Shown here: one piece after another, positions 33,611 to 43,962 of the stretch
Layout: each line of letters starts with the position of its first letter
Position numbering within the stretch: the first letter of the stretch is position 1
Assembly: GCF_001428245.1 (NCBI RefSeq)
Contig: NZ_LMRV01000026.1
Span: 55,541 to 119,540 of the forward strand
Reading direction: 5' to 3'
DNA length: 64,000 nt
Source of the DNA: Paenibacillus sp. Soil522
Lineage (GTDB): Bacteria; Bacillota; Bacilli; Paenibacillales; Paenibacillaceae
The notes under the pieces: model-generated
Database searches by the model: none
The model's input: only the letters and a program-made list of their open reading frames with translations
Told to the model about the DNA's origin: nothing
Program-made: the position numbers and the translations under genes

Positions 33611-35199
33611 AGTTCTCTCCCTTTTTCTTTTGGAATGACAACGGTAAATATGACGCCTCCCTCTGAACGGGAATGGAAGCTAATTTGCCCCTGCAGCTGC
33701 TGTACAGCCTGTTTAACAATAGCAAGACCGTAACCCCGGTTGACCTCATTTTTCGTGGAGAAACCCGTCTCAAACAGACGATTTTCAGCGTCCTTCTCTA
33801 TGCCGACCCCATTGTCTTCGATCACGATCATTAAAGCTTTGCCTACATCGGTCAAAAAAACCTTTACTGTTTTATTGTCATGGCTTGTGGCAAGCACGGC
33901 CTCCAAAGCATTGTCAATTAAATTACCGATGATGGTCACGAGATGATTGCGGCTTATTGCGCCCGGAATATCTTTAAACATACTTTTCGTATCAATTTCT
34001 AAGCTTACCTTTAGTTCATTAGCACGGTTAAACTTACCGATTAGTATACCGCCGATAATAGGATCCGGAATTTCCCTTAAGAGAAAATGGATAAGGCTTT
34101 GATGAACATCCGTTTCATGCGTAATGATGTCCATCGCTTCCTGATACGATTCCAGTTGGATGAGCCCGTATATCGTATACAGCTTATTGGAATACTCATG
34201 CGTCTGCGAACGCAGTGCTTCGGTATATCGTTTCACTTGCGTAAGCTCCTCCGTTAAACGCAGCAGCTCGGATTTGTTGCGGAAGCTGGACACGGCCCCG
34301 ACGACCTGCTGCTGACGATCAAAAATCGGCAGACGATTGACCACAACCGTACTCTCGTTAATGACCATTTCTTGATCGATTTCAGCATTTCCCGATTTGA
34401 TAACCTCAAGTAAACGAGACTCCGGTATGACGTCCCGCACTTGCTTTCCGGTAATCTCCATTTTCTCAAGCGGATCGATTAGCTTTAAAGCCGTTTGATT
34501 GGCGAGAGTAATGGTTCCCTCTGTATTAATAGCGATAATCCCTTCATGGATCGTTTCCAAAATAGCTCTCTTCTCCTGGTACAGCAAGCCGATTTCCTTA
34601 GGCTCTAAACCGTGAATCGATCGTTTCACACCGTTCGCAATCGCAATCGCTCCTCCGCATCCTACCATAAGCGCAATTGCCGCAAAAAAGATCATCGCAT
34701 TTCGGTAGGTTGCGGCCGATTCATGAATGTCTTTCAATAAAATGCCCACCGACACGATGCCAATGATTTGATTATGATCATCATAGATTGGCGTTTTTCC
34801 CCGCAGTGAGGGTCCCATAGAACCAACAGCTTCCGAAACAATCGATTCGCCGTTCAGCACTGGCCCGTTGTCTCCGCCGATCATTTCTTTTCCGATCCGG
34901 TCAGGCAGAGGATGGGCATAACGAACGCCTTCCCGGTTTCCAATGACGATGAATTCGGCATCCGTTTCCATTCTAATTTTTTCAACGATCGGTTGAATGA
35001 TTTCTGACGGGTTTTCATCGTCGAAAGCATCCTTTATCACATCCATTAGCGCTACCGTCTTTGCTATTTTAAGCGCAGAGGCGCCCACATTCTTTTGCAA
35101 CGTGGTTACCAGCATTCTCTCAAAAGTAAAGGTTAATGCGATAATAATTATGAATAAGAGCGTCCCAATTAACAAAATGAGTCTGGTTTGTAATCGCAT
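33607..35199 (-). CDS. sensor histidine kinase, CitA/DcuS type
   Basis: The 530-residue kinase has two membrane helices (about 7-27 and 165-185) flanking an extracytoplasmic PAS-like sensor. A cytosolic PAS follows (about 205-300), then the H-box HEYSNKLYTIYGLIQL. The ATPase motifs are NLIDNALEAV, DNGVGI and GYGLAIVKQ. The start is placed at MRLQTRLIL (35199), because AAGGAGG lies directly upstream; the longer frame is not supported. The family senses di- and tricarboxylates such as citrate. It faces tctCBA across a shared promoter region. Confidence 0.93.
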   Translation of the reverse strand: MRLQTRLILLIGTLLFIIIIALTFTFERMLVTTLQKNVGASALKIAKTVALMDVIKDAFDDENPSEIIQPIVEKIRMETDAEFIVIGNREGVRYAHPLPDRIGKEMIGGDNGPVLNGESIVSEAVGSMGPSLRGKTPIYDDHNQIIGIVSVGILLKDIHESAATYRNAMIFFAAIALMVGCGGAIAIANGVKRSIHGLEPKEIGLLYQEKRAILETIHEGIIAINTEGTITLANQTALKLIDPLEKMEITGKQVRDVIPESRLLEVIKSGNAEIDQEMVINESTVVVNRLPIFDRQQQVVGAVSSFRNKSELLRLTEELTQVKRYTEALRSQTHEYSNKLYTIYGLIQLESYQEAMDIITHETDVHQSLIHFLLREIPDPIIGGILIGKFNRANELKVSLEIDTKSMFKDIPGAISRNHLVTIIGNLIDNALEAVLATSHDNKTVKVFLTDVGKALMIVIEDNGVGIEKDAENRLFETGFSTKNEVNRGYGLAIVKQAVQQLQGQISFHSRSEGGVIFTVVIPKEKGREL

Positions 35200-35403
35200 A
35201 CAATAACCTCCTTGCCCACGATTTTCTGTTCTGCATGCCGGCATTGCCTCTATTGTATTCTACATATTTCCCTGAATATAGTCCCCTGAACCGATTATGG
35301 CCGTAATTTTTATGAACAAAATTAACAGTATGAATATTTTTCAACTTATGCAGTTATTCTGTTCATCTCAAATAAGCGATGCTAATATGAACCTTATAAG
35401 TCA

Positions 35404-35417
35404 AGTAAGCGCTTACA
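35404..35417. promoter_or_regulatory. cre-like site (CcpA) before tctC
   Basis: AGTAAGCGCTTACA matches TGTAAGCGCTTACA at 13 of 14 positions. It lies about 50 bases before the tctC start in the region shared with the two-component genes. A carbon-repression role through CcpA is inferred. Confidence 0.65.
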
Positions 35418-35465
35418 GCAAATTGCAGAGGCTTCCTTGACGGATACCAAGGGGGGAATTATCGA

Positions 35466-36488
35466 ATGGTTCTCAAAACAAATAATTGGAAAACGATAGT
35501 AGCCGCAGCTTTTGTTGCCGTCAGTCTTACAGCTTGTGGGACAGCTTCGAATGGAGGGGGCTCGGATGCTGCCAAATATCCGGAGAAGCCTCTCGTGATC
35601 ACGGCCCCTTCTGGAGCCGGCGGCGGATGGGATAAGACAGCAAGATCTCTATCCAAGGTGCTCGGAGAAGCGAAGCTGGTCGATCAAACGATGACAGTAG
35701 AAAATAAACCCGGCGGCGGCGGCACCGTATTTTTGGCTGAATACGTGGCGAAAGACAAGGATGACCCTTACAAGCTGTTTGTAAGCTCACCGCCCATTCT
35801 CATTAACAATCTCAAAAAAGAAGGAAACAGTCCGTATGGGTACAAGGATGTCACCCCGCTCGCACAAATAACGAAGGATTACGGCGCAATCGCTGTTGCT
35901 GCCGATTCCAAATACAATGATATTCAGGCTCTAATTGACGACATTAAGGCAGACGCTTCAAAGGTTACGCTTGCGGGCGGTTCCGCTCCCGGATCTATGG
36001 ACCATTTAATCAGCGTTTTACCGGCATTTAAATCGGGGGTCGACCCAAAAACGATCAAATACCTGTCCTATGACGGCGGAGGCGAAGCGATTGCCGCATT
36101 GCTGGGCAAAAACGCGGATGCGATCGGAACGGACATCTCTTCACTCGGCAGTTACTTGAAAGCAGGCAAGATCAAGATTCTTGCGGTTACTTCAAATGAA
36201 CGTCTCGGCGGCGACTTTAAGGATGTACCTACGTTAAAAGAGCTTGGCCTCGATGCGGAATTCACGATCTGGCGCGGCGTATTGGGCCCGAAAGGCATGA
36301 CGGAGGATCAAATCGCATTTTGGGACAAAACGTTGAAAGCTCTCTCCGAGAATGAGGCCTGGAACACAGAACTGAAAGCAAACGACTGGGCGAGCGAATA
36401 CAAAAATTCTACTGATTTCGCAGCCTTCCTGGCTGAACAAGAAGTTGTTGTTCAAGAGCTGTTAACGGCGCTCGGCATGCAAAAATAA
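35466..36488 (+). CDS. tctC: tripartite tricarboxylate transporter, substrate-binding protein
   Basis: The 340-residue TctC protein begins with a lipoprotein signal peptide (VAAAFVAVSLTACGTAS; Cys of the lipobox in LTAC), so it is anchored on the outer face of the membrane. The ligand-binding features include PSGAGGGWDKTARSL and PGGGGTVFLAEYV. The family carries citrate or other carboxylates to the TctAB channel. It is the first gene of tctCBA, divergent from the CitA-type regulators, and follows a cre-like site. Confidence 0.94.
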   Translation: MVLKTNNWKTIVAAAFVAVSLTACGTASNGGGSDAAKYPEKPLVITAPSGAGGGWDKTARSLSKVLGEAKLVDQTMTVENKPGGGGTVFLAEYVAKDKDDPYKLFVSSPPILINNLKKEGNSPYGYKDVTPLAQITKDYGAIAVAADSKYNDIQALIDDIKADASKVTLAGGSAPGSMDHLISVLPAFKSGVDPKTIKYLSYDGGGEAIAALLGKNADAIGTDISSLGSYLKAGKIKILAVTSNERLGGDFKDVPTLKELGLDAEFTIWRGVLGPKGMTEDQIAFWDKTLKALSENEAWNTELKANDWASEYKNSTDFAAFLAEQEVVVQELLTALGMQK

Positions 36489-36552
36489 AATGGCCAAGGG
36501 AGGGAGCATGTCTCTCTCCCTTTCTTTATTTATCCATTGGAGGTGCAGGACA

Positions 36553-37008
36553 TTGAACAAAGTATTTGACCGATATGCCAGTATTGTATTTTTACTTCTA
36601 GGAATTGGATTTATGTGGCAGAGTACGGCTATCAGTTCTTCGGCTTATGGCAGCACCGTAGGCCCTAATATTGCCCCTTTCGGCCTCGGAGCCATTCTAG
36701 TCCTTTTAAGTCTGCGTTTGTTCTACGAAGTATTGAAATCTAAAGGCCAAAGCAGCAAGGAAGAAAAGCTCGATTACAAAAGGTTTCTCATCATCTTCGC
36801 TGCAGCCTTTTTATATGCATTCTTCTTGGAAACGATCGGTTATATCATCGGGACCTTCCTCTTCCTCCTCGTCAGCTTTCAAGTATTGGAAAGAGGAAAA
36901 TGGCTGAAGTCGATTTTAATCTCCGGATTGTTTGCAGTAGGCGTCTACGTCATCTTTGTCGTCATTCTGGAAGGTTCGATGCCGGGCTTCCCGTCATGGC
37001 TATCGTGA
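36553..37008 (+). CDS. tctB: tripartite tricarboxylate transporter, small membrane subunit
   Basis: The 151-residue protein has four membrane helices, the TctB layout. The TTG at 36553 (MNKVFDRYASIVFLLLGIGF) is the start because GGAGGTG lies 6 to 8 bases upstream; the longer ATG frame adds a serine-rich stretch with no ribosome site. It pairs with TctA to form the membrane part. Confidence 0.88.
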   Translation: MNKVFDRYASIVFLLLGIGFMWQSTAISSSAYGSTVGPNIAPFGLGAILVLLSLRLFYEVLKSKGQSSKEEKLDYKRFLIIFAAAFLYAFFLETIGYIIGTFLFLLVSFQVLERGKWLKSILISGLFAVGVYVIFVVILEGSMPGFPSWLS

Positions 37009-37025
37009 TAAAAGGAGGTACATGA

Positions 37026-38552
37026 ATGGACACATTACAATTTCTCGCAGACGGTTTTGCGACCGCCTTCCAATGGCATAATCTGCTGTTCGCTTTTATC
37101 GGCGTGTTAATCGGTACGGCTGTAGGGGTGCTTCCCGGTATAGGTCCTATGAGCGGCGTCGCTTTACTTATCCCTATAACGGCTTCAATGACCGGCGGAT
37201 TGCCTCCGGAAGCGGCGGCAACAAGCTCCATTATTTTGCTTGCCGGCGTTTATTACGGAGCGATGTACGGCGGGTCAACGACCTCCATTTTGCTCAATAC
37301 GCCGGGAGAATCCTCCTCCGTCGTGACCACCTTGGACGGCTATCAAATGGCCAAGCAAGGAAGAGCCGGAGCTGCTTTGTCAATCTCTGCGATCGGCTCT
37401 TTTGCTGCAGGATTATTTGCTGTCATTGCACTCATTGTATTAGCTGAACCGTTATCGGAAGTTGCGATTAAGTTCGGACCTGCGGATTATTTTTCCTTAA
37501 TGCTCCTCGGACTATGCGCCGTCAGCGGCTTGGCCGGCAAATCCATAACGAAGGCTCTTATTATGACGGTACTCGGTTTACTTCTGGCTACTATCGGCAT
37601 GGATACGGTGTCGGGTGTCGCAAGGTTTACATTTGGCATTCCGCTGCTTTATTCGGGCCTCGAGTTTTTGACCGTTGCGGTCGGCCTGTTTGCTTTGGGT
37701 GAAGTATTCAAAACGATACTGGAGAACGACTACTCCGCCGGTAAAACAGCGAAGATCGAACGTATACTTCCGACAAAGCAAGATTTAAAGGATAGCGCGG
37801 GACCGATTGCCCGCGGCTCGGTTTTAGGCTTTTTTATTGGCATCCTGCCTGGTGCCGGTGCCACATTGGCTTCTTTCTTCAGCTATATTTTGGAGAAAAA
37901 ACTGAGTAAAAATCCTGAATCGTTCGGCAAAGGAAATATCGCCGGCGTAGCTGCTCCAGAATCTGCGAATAATGCGGCATCAGGCGGAGCCATGATCCCT
38001 TTGCTTACACTCGGCATACCGGGATCGGGTACGACAGCGATATTGATGGGCGCCTTAATCATGTATAACATCCAGCCAGGCCCTTTGTTATTCGAGGAGC
38101 ATCCTCAAGTGGCATGGGGGCTAATTGCCAGCATGCTAATCGGAAATCTCATTTTGCTTGTTCTTAATATGCCGCTTGTGAAAGTATTTGCCAAAGTCAT
38201 TCAAACACCGCCGAAATATTTGATTCCGATCATTATCGCTATTTCTATATTTGGCGTATATGCTGTACAGGTGCAAATCTTTGATCTAATGCTGCTGCTT
38301 GGCTGCGGGGTTGCCGGGTTCCTGCTCGTGCGCAATGACTACCCTTTAGCTCCGCTCGTGCTCGGCTTAGTGCTGGGTCCGATGATTGAAAACAATATGC
38401 GCAGAGCGTTAACTACTTCCAACGGTGATTTTATGATTTTCCTGCAAAAACCGCTATCTCTTGTTTTCTTGATTATTGCGGCACTCTGGATTATTGTTCC
38501 AATCTTGTTGAAAAAGAGAGGGAAAGCGGTTGTCGTCAACGAGGAAGGCTAG
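37026..38552 (+). CDS. tctA: tripartite tricarboxylate transporter, large membrane subunit
   Basis: The 508-residue, roughly 11-helix TctA carries GVLPGIGPMSGVALLIPIT, YYGAMYGGSTTSILLNTPGE and LTLGIPGSGTTAILMGAL, all family signatures. It drives cation-coupled uptake of a carboxylate delivered by TctC. AAAGGAGG precedes the ATG. Confidence 0.95.
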   Translation: MDTLQFLADGFATAFQWHNLLFAFIGVLIGTAVGVLPGIGPMSGVALLIPITASMTGGLPPEAAATSSIILLAGVYYGAMYGGSTTSILLNTPGESSSVVTTLDGYQMAKQGRAGAALSISAIGSFAAGLFAVIALIVLAEPLSEVAIKFGPADYFSLMLLGLCAVSGLAGKSITKALIMTVLGLLLATIGMDTVSGVARFTFGIPLLYSGLEFLTVAVGLFALGEVFKTILENDYSAGKTAKIERILPTKQDLKDSAGPIARGSVLGFFIGILPGAGATLASFFSYILEKKLSKNPESFGKGNIAGVAAPESANNAASGGAMIPLLTLGIPGSGTTAILMGALIMYNIQPGPLLFEEHPQVAWGLIASMLIGNLILLVLNMPLVKVFAKVIQTPPKYLIPIIIAISIFGVYAVQVQIFDLMLLLGCGVAGFLLVRNDYPLAPLVLGLVLGPMIENNMRRALTTSNGDFMIFLQKPLSLVFLIIAALWIIVPILLKKRGKAVVVNEEG

Positions 38553-38605
38553 CTTCCTGGCGGCACGTTTATGCGACAGTGACAGTAATGAAGGGAGGTT
38601 GACTG

Positions 38606-38851
38606 ATGAAAGCTGAAATTCGAGGCATTGTGGACATTAACCAGACGGCAGCCGATTTTAAATCAAGCATCGTCCTTCGCATCAGTGAAACGAAATTCGT
38701 CGACGTTAAAAGTATCCTTGGTTTAAGTATTTCACTGTATCAAAACCAGACGTATAAACTTGAAATTCACGGACCCGACGAGGAAGAAGCCAAATCCGCT
38801 ATGATCGAAGTCTTCAACAAATATCATCTTCATGTAGAGGTAAACCGTTAA
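38606..38851 (+). CDS. HPr/Crh-like protein without the active-site histidine
   Basis: The 81 residues have the HPr fold. The regulatory serine region reads VDVKSILGLSIS (Ser36, aligned with Ser46 of HPr). The catalytic His15 segment GIHARPA is replaced by DINQTAADF, so the protein cannot carry phosphate for sugar uptake. That pattern is like Crh, a partner of CcpA. It follows tctA by 53 bases with a strong ribosome site (GGGAGG), so it is the last tct gene. With the cre-like site upstream, a local catabolite-control role is plausible. Confidence 0.8.
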   Translation: MKAEIRGIVDINQTAADFKSSIVLRISETKFVDVKSILGLSISLYQNQTYKLEIHGPDEEEAKSAMIEVFNKYHLHVEVNR

Positions 38852-38861
38852 GCGCCTATTT

Positions 38862-38916
38862 GCCCCAAAAAAGGCTGTCACCATTGCAAGTTTACTTGCT
38901 TTTGGGGCAGCTCTTT
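38862..38916 (+). terminator. hairpin ending the tct operon
   Basis: TGCCCCAAAA pairs with TTTTGGGGCA around an inner GCAAG/CTTGC stem. It sits 11 bases after the HPr-like gene; the T run is poor. Confidence 0.55.
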
Positions 38917-39112
38917 TGCTTTTGATCCAATGCTGGATTCTTTCATACACTCTCAGGATAAAGCGATTAACCCATACGCGCGAAATGAACACTTTCGTAT
39001 ACAAAAATGTCAGGAATAAGCCTATACTGCGTAATCGGAATTCACTATACTAAGAGCTGAAGCAGGCGTGCAGCGCCTGTTTTCATTAATCCAGGCAAGG
39101 TGGAATCTGAAG

Positions 39113-40330
39113 ATGTCACAAAAGCAAGCTGTACTCGATCTTGGCCGGAAGACAGATACCCAGTTGGTAACGCTTCGCGGGTTGCAATTTTGGCTATACG
39201 CTACGAATGTGCTGTCACCGTTTCTTCCCGTTTATTTTCAAGCGAAAGGCTATTCCTCCGGCCAAATCGGCTTTATGATGATGCTGGGACCGCTGCTGGC
39301 GGTATTTTTCCAGCCTGTATGGGGGTATTTAAGCGATCGTTTAGGTACGGTAAAAAAAATCGTCTTCCTTCTCTGGACGTTAAGCATTCTCAGCAGTATC
39401 GGGTTGTTTGCCTCTACCGGCTACGGACCTACGTTAGCGTTTGTGACGCTCTTATACTTCTTCTGGCTTCCTTCGCTTCCGCTTATGGACAGCATTACGA
39501 TTAAGGCAACCGAACGAAGAGGCCAATCCTTCGGTTCGGTACGCTTGTTCGGTTCACTGGGATATACGGTCGTGCTGATCGTCGGAGGGGTGCTGCTTGG
39601 CAAGTGGTTCGGGATCTCGAGCCTGTCGCTGATTTTCTGGGCGACATGGGCCGTTCCTCTGGTTCTGCTCTTCAAGCTTCGGGATGAGCCGGCCTCCGGA
39701 GAGCGGATGTCCCTGCAATCGCTTAAGCCGATTCTGAAAAATAAATCGTTCCTGTGGTTTCTCCTGCTGGTCTTTATTATCTCCGTCCCGCATCGCATGC
39801 ATGATGTGATGTTCAGTTTGTACCTGACCGAGGCCGGAGGGTCGGATTCGATGGTTGGCTGGTCATGGGCATTGGCGGCGGCAGCGGAGATTCCTGCGTT
39901 TGCATTGCTTAGCAGGCACCTGCACCGGGTGCGCGAATTTAATTTGATCGGCCTCGTTTGCCTACTGTATACGTTTCGATGGCTCGCCTATGCCATAACG
40001 AAGGACCCTTGGGTGATGTTCGCCCTGCAGGCGGGAGCGGCAGTCACGTTCGCGGTATTTTGGATAACGGTCGTTCATTATACAGTAAATATTCTTCCGA
40101 AGCAGCTAACCTCTACCGGGCAATCTTTGCTCGCGATGGTGTTCCTCGGCTTTGCCGGCATTACAGGCGGGAGCATCGGAGGATGGCTGGAGGATCATCA
40201 TGGCGGATCGAGCATGTATGTGTTCGCGGCGATTGTATCCCTGGCTGCCGGCATGATCTTTTTCGGCAGCGAAATAGTAGCGCGAAGACGGCGGGAGACC
40301 GCGTTATTGAAGCAAATCAGTAAGTTGTAG
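39113..40330 (+). CDS. MFS transporter, LacY/nucleoside-symporter-like
   Basis: The 405 residues have 12 hydrophobic segments. [28 protein letters not shown] and [11 protein letters not shown] are typical of the MFS_1-like (PF12832 type) group related to LacY and nucleoside symporters. The start at 39113 has AAGGTGG upstream; the longer frame from 39068 lacks it. It converges with the asparaginase gene and overlaps its end by 14 bases. Substrate unknown. Confidence 0.8.
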   Translation: MSQKQAVLDLGRKTDTQLVTLRGLQFWLYATNVLSPFLPVYFQAKGYSSGQIGFMMMLGPLLAVFFQPVWGYLSDRLGTVKKIVFLLWTLSILSSIGLFASTGYGPTLAFVTLLYFFWLPSLPLMDSITIKATERRGQSFGSVRLFGSLGYTVVLIVGGVLLGKWFGISSLSLIFWATWAVPLVLLFKLRDEPASGERMSLQSLKPILKNKSFLWFLLLVFIISVPHRMHDVMFSLYLTEAGGSDSMVGWSWALAAAAEIPAFALLSRHLHRVREFNLIGLVCLLYTFRWLAYAITKDPWVMFALQAGAAVTFAVFWITVVHYTVNILPKQLTSTGQSLLAMVFLGFAGITGGSIGGWLEDHHGGSSMYVFAAIVSLAAGMIFFGSEIVARRRRETALLKQISKL

Positions 40331-41309
40331 TATCTTCTGCGATTGGCGTTTCCATCATTCTCTTGACCTCTCTGAGATCATGGGCCTTGCCTAGCACCCA
40401 CATCAATTTGGGAACAATCGCTTCTGTATTCATATCCTTAGATGAAATAATCAGTTCCCCGGCCGCTTCTCGCCCTACCTCATAAAGTGTACGGTCTTCG
40501 CCCTCTTCAAGACATTGAGTAGTCATAACAACAGCTACTCCCGCTTGTATGAGCTCATTTATTTTGTGAACAAGGCTTCTCCCTTGGGTAGGTATTCCTC
40601 CAAGTCCGAAGCCTTCAATTATTACTCCTTTATAATGACACTTGAGAAAATCAAAAAGCTCCGGTTTTATACCCGGGTGCAGCTTCAACAAAAAAATATC
40701 GGGACATAAGGAGACTTCTAATTTCATCTCCTTGTTCCGTACCTGCGAAATGGGTTTATTGTACCTGATTTCGCCACCTTCAAAAAAAGCGACGTACGGA
40801 TGATTAATACTTTCAAAGGCATGAAAGCTTCGGGTTCTAACTTTCACGGCCCTAGTCCCGATAATCACTTTGCTGTCAAAAACAATAAATACTCCTCCAA
40901 TGTCTTCGCAGGCAAATCGCGCAGCGTCGCCAATGTTTTTTCTGGCATCGGTATTTTCACAGGTAATAGGAACCTGCGAGCCTGTTATAACAACCGGCTT
41001 AGCAATATTTTGCAGCATATAGGAAAGGGCCGCTGATGTATATCCCATCGTATCCGTTCCATGGGTGATGACAAATCCGTCAAAGTCATCGTAATTCTCA
41101 TAGACAGCCTCAGCTATGCACACCCAGCATTCGGGCTGCATATTCGTGCTGTCAATTCCCATCAGCGCTTTACTTTCAACCGTATACCTGTGATTTTCTC
41201 CCCATAGATAGCTCACTATTTCCTCATCCGTCATTCCCGGAGTCAGCCCATTTTCCCCTGAGACGGATGCTATGGTTCCGCCAGTAGTCAGCAAAAGTAT
41301 TTTTTTCAT
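40317..41309 (-). CDS. L-asparaginase
   Basis: The 330-residue type I asparaginase converts asparagine to aspartate and ammonia. The first catalytic motif TTGGTIAS and the second THGTDTM are present with both Thr residues. It has no signal peptide, so it acts in the cytoplasm. It overlaps the ABC ATPase gene by 4 bases, so amino-acid import and hydrolysis are made together. The promoter region upstream of the operon carries a direct repeat shared with the GltT-type gene, suggesting control by a GlnL-like regulator. Confidence 0.94.
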   Translation of the reverse strand: MKKILLLTTGGTIASVSGENGLTPGMTDEEIVSYLWGENHRYTVESKALMGIDSTNMQPECWVCIAEAVYENYDDFDGFVITHGTDTMGYTSAALSYMLQNIAKPVVITGSQVPITCENTDARKNIGDAARFACEDIGGVFIVFDSKVIIGTRAVKVRTRSFHAFESINHPYVAFFEGGEIRYNKPISQVRNKEMKLEVSLCPDIFLLKLHPGIKPELFDFLKCHYKGVIIEGFGLGGIPTQGRSLVHKINELIQAGVAVVMTTQCLEEGEDRTLYEVGREAAGELIISSKDMNTEAIVPKLMWVLGKAHDLREVKRMMETPIAEDTTTY

Positions 41310-42028
41310 GAGAGTTTGCCAAGAAATGCTTTCGTACGTTCATGCTGCGGGGAATCGAATATTTCGGAAGGAGTCCCTTCTTCGACGATATATCCCCCAT
41401 CCATGAAGATAACTCGGTCTGCCACTTCACGGGCGAAGCCCATTTCATGAGTGACGACAATCATCGTGATGCCTTCACGGGCCAGCGCCTTCATGACCAG
41501 CAAAACTTCTCCCACCATTTCGGGATCTAATGCCGAGGTCGGCTCATCGAACAACAGGACACGAGGATTCATCGCCAGCGCGCGGGCAATAGCGATACGC
41601 TGCTTTTGTCCGCCCGATAAACGATCAGGGTATTCATCTTTTTTTCCCGCCAAGCCCACTTTTTCCAACAGTTCCATTGCTCTTTTCTCATTGAGCTGCT
41701 TTTCCAACTTTTTAATGTGTTTGGGGGCAAGCATAATATTTTTCAATACGGTTAAGTGGGGAAATAAATTAAAGCTCTGAAAGACCATTCCTACATTTTC
41801 ACGTAATTTATCAATATTCGTTTTTGGTGAAGTGACTTCCACATCGCCAATCACTACCTTTCCGTTCGTCACTTCCTCAAGAAGGTTCAGACACCTGAGG
41901 AATGTGCTTTTACCCGACCCTGAAGGTCCGATAACGCAAACCACTTCTTTCTCCCGGATCGTTGTAGATATATCCTTCAGCACTTCCAAAGAACCAAATT
42001 TCTTTCTCAGGTTTTGTACGACAATCAT
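41306..42028 (-). CDS. amino-acid ABC transporter ATP-binding protein
   Basis: This 240-residue GlnQ-type ATPase has Walker [10 protein letters not shown], signature LSGGQKQR and Walker [15 protein letters not shown]. It overlaps the permease gene by one base and the asparaginase gene by four. It powers import of a polar amino acid. Confidence 0.95.
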   Translation of the reverse strand: MIVVQNLRKKFGSLEVLKDISTTIREKEVVCVIGPSGSGKSTFLRCLNLLEEVTNGKVVIGDVEVTSPKTNIDKLRENVGMVFQSFNLFPHLTVLKNIMLAPKHIKKLEKQLNEKRAMELLEKVGLAGKKDEYPDRLSGGQKQRIAIARALAMNPRVLLFDEPTSALDPEMVGEVLLVMKALAREGITMIVVTHEMGFAREVADRVIFMDGGYIVEEGTPSEIFDSPQHERTKAFLGKLS

Positions 42029-42681
42029 TATATATCGAACCTCCTCTCAAGCAATCGGGACAAACGGGTTAGTGCATAAATGATTATAAAGTAGAAAACA
42101 CCGACGATACCCCATATCTCAAAAGAGCGGAAATTGGAAGATACAATAATTTCCCCTCTCTGCGTCAATTCCTGAATGCCAATGACGGACAGCAGGGACG
42201 TGTCTTTAATACTAATAATAAATTGGTTTACAAAAGCAGGTAACATCCGGCGTATGGCTTGCGGCAAAATGATCAGCCTCATGGTCATAAACCGGTTAAA
42301 TCCTAAAGATCGGGCCGCTTCCACCTGGCCTTTGTCAATGGATATAATACCTGCGCGAAAAACTTCCGAGATGTAAGCACCTGCGTTCAAACTGATTGCC
42401 ACGATCCCTGCAGTCTCTGCCGGTATTCTAATGTCCAAAAAAACAGGCAAACCAAAATAAATAAAAAAGACCTGCACCAGTAAAGGCGTACCCCGTATGA
42501 GGTCAACATAAATGGTTGCGGGGATTCGAAGAAGTTTGCTATGGGACGTATTCATCAATCCCGTAATTAATCCTATGACAAAGGCAATACTTAAAGAAAT
42601 GATTACAATCTTCAACGTAATCAGAACGCCTTGCAACAGCATCGGTAACGCATCCAAAATAACTTGTAACGAGGATGTCAA
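42028..42681 (-). CDS. amino-acid ABC transporter permease
   Basis: The 217-residue HisM/GlnP-type permease has five membrane helices and the EAA loop ([24 protein letters not shown]). Two TTG starts are possible: the one at 42681 is 9 bases after AAGGGG, while the one at 42690 touches it. A hairpin separates it from the binding-protein gene upstream. Confidence 0.92.
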   Translation of the reverse strand: MTSSLQVILDALPMLLQGVLITLKIVIISLSIAFVIGLITGLMNTSHSKLLRIPATIYVDLIRGTPLLVQVFFIYFGLPVFLDIRIPAETAGIVAISLNAGAYISEVFRAGIISIDKGQVEAARSLGFNRFMTMRLIILPQAIRRMLPAFVNQFIISIKDTSLLSVIGIQELTQRGEIIVSSNFRSFEIWGIVGVFYFIIIYALTRLSRLLERRFDI

Positions 42682-42757
42682 CAGCCGCAACCCCTTCTTT
42701 TCATAAATTTCACATGCACGCTTTCATTTCAGCTGCAGTGAACCTGTCGCTTTATCC

Positions 42758-42804
42758 TTTTGCCGGCCTACTTACCTGCTTCTTGTGGACAGGCCGGCAA
42801 AAAG
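42758..42804 (-). terminator. attenuating hairpin between binding protein and permease
   Basis: CTTTTGCCGGCCT pairs with AGGCCGGCAAAAAG. Such intercistronic stems usually raise the level of the binding protein relative to the membrane parts. Confidence 0.75.
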
Positions 42805-42811
42805 ATTTATT

Positions 42812-43624
42812 TTATTTGTTTGCTTCTGTTCCTACGTATGCTTTAACAATTTCATCGTACTTCCCATTCTCTTGCAGCTTTTTTAGTCCGTCGTTTATTT
42901 TTTGCAGCAGCTCGTCGTTGCCCTTTTTGACCGCGATGCCATAATAGTCGCCGTTCAACCGATCACCCACAACTTTCAGATTAGAACCTGGATCAACTGC
43001 AATTTTGTACGAAATGACCGGGAAATCTTCTAACGTAACATCAGCATTTTTATTTACGACTTCCTGATACATCGCTGGGCTGTCGTCGAAGTATTTGATC
43101 TCCGCACCGTATTTTTTCACCAATTCCTCAGCCATCTTAGAGCCTGATGTTCCTTTTTTAATCGCTATGACTTTCCCCTTCAAATCCTCCGGACGATTAA
43201 TCGTTGTGTTATCTTCCCGAACGATGAGTGAAAGCCCGGCTTTGTAATACGGCTCCGACAAGCTGACAATCTGCTTACGCTCATCCGTAATACTGATGCC
43301 TGCAATGGCGCCATCTAATTGACCCGCCGTAATCGCCGGAATAATTCCTTTAAAATCCATAGGCTTAAGTTCAACTTCGAAGCCCTCTATTTCGGCAATT
43401 GCATGAATCAAATCAATATCAATACCGATGTATTTTCCATCTTTTTCAAATTCGAAGGGAGGATACGTCGCATCAGTGCCAAACGTATATTTCTTAACCT
43501 CTTCCTTATTTGCTCCGGCTTGAACCGTCTCAGTAGACTTATTTGCACCCGATCCTTCATTGCCGCAAGCACTAAGCGTGAATGCGATGAGTGTCGCGAA
43601 CAACAATAATCCTATCTTTTTCAT
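42812..43624 (-). CDS. amino-acid ABC transporter substrate-binding lipoprotein
   Basis: The 270-residue binding protein starts with a lipoprotein signal (LLLFATLIAFTLSACGNEGS; Cys in LSAC). The SBP_bac_3 fold shows YTFGTDATYPPFEFEKDGK, GFEVELKPMDFKGIIPAI and AGISITDERK, typical of glutamine/polar amino-acid binding proteins. It is the first gene of the operon with permease, ATPase and asparaginase, so its ligand is probably asparagine or glutamine. The promoter region carries the direct-repeat operator at 43704-43729. Confidence 0.92.
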   Translation of the reverse strand: MKKIGLLLFATLIAFTLSACGNEGSGANKSTETVQAGANKEEVKKYTFGTDATYPPFEFEKDGKYIGIDIDLIHAIAEIEGFEVELKPMDFKGIIPAITAGQLDGAIAGISITDERKQIVSLSEPYYKAGLSLIVREDNTTINRPEDLKGKVIAIKKGTSGSKMAEELVKKYGAEIKYFDDSPAMYQEVVNKNADVTLEDFPVISYKIAVDPGSNLKVVGDRLNGDYYGIAVKKGNDELLQKINDGLKKLQENGKYDEIVKAYVGTEANK

Positions 43625-43703
43625 ATAACAACCTCTTCTCTCTTATTGTTTTTTTGTAAAAAAACGTTCTCTATCACATTTTTATCGTACCTCCTTCGCT
43701 ACA

Positions 43704-43729
43704 GCAACCTTCAGAATCCTACAAAAATA
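43704..43729 (-). promoter_or_regulatory. predicted GlnL-type operator, copy 1
   Basis: On the minus strand the site reads TATTTTTGTAGGATTCT then GAAGGTTGC. It matches 21 of 26 positions at 48730-48755 and has a 10-base direct-repeat period (TGTAGGAT / TGAAGGTT). It lies 80 bases before the binding-protein start. The remaining gap to 43962 holds only this site and the terminator. Confidence 0.68.
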
Positions 43730-43881
43730 ATTACATCGAAAGTAAAAATAATTTACATTAAAATAAAAAACGGATGCCAAGCACAAATGTAACCGATTGC
43801 AATTTTTGCGTTTTATCCATACGTGTTAACATATATAACATTAACCTGACCATCACGAACCAACCTCTGCGCAACAAAAAG

Positions 43882-43941
43882 AAAAAAGAATCCAAACCGT
43901 CAATCCGGTATGCTCCAGATTGACGGTTTGGATTCTTTTTT
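43882..43941. terminator. bidirectional terminator next to the glnL-like gene
   Basis: A stem of over 19 perfect base pairs (core AATCCAAACCGTCAAT with ATTGACGGTTTGGATT) has T runs on both strands. It ends the leftward regulator transcript. Confidence 0.9.
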
Positions 43942-43962
43942 GGTGAAACTTGAAACATATAG

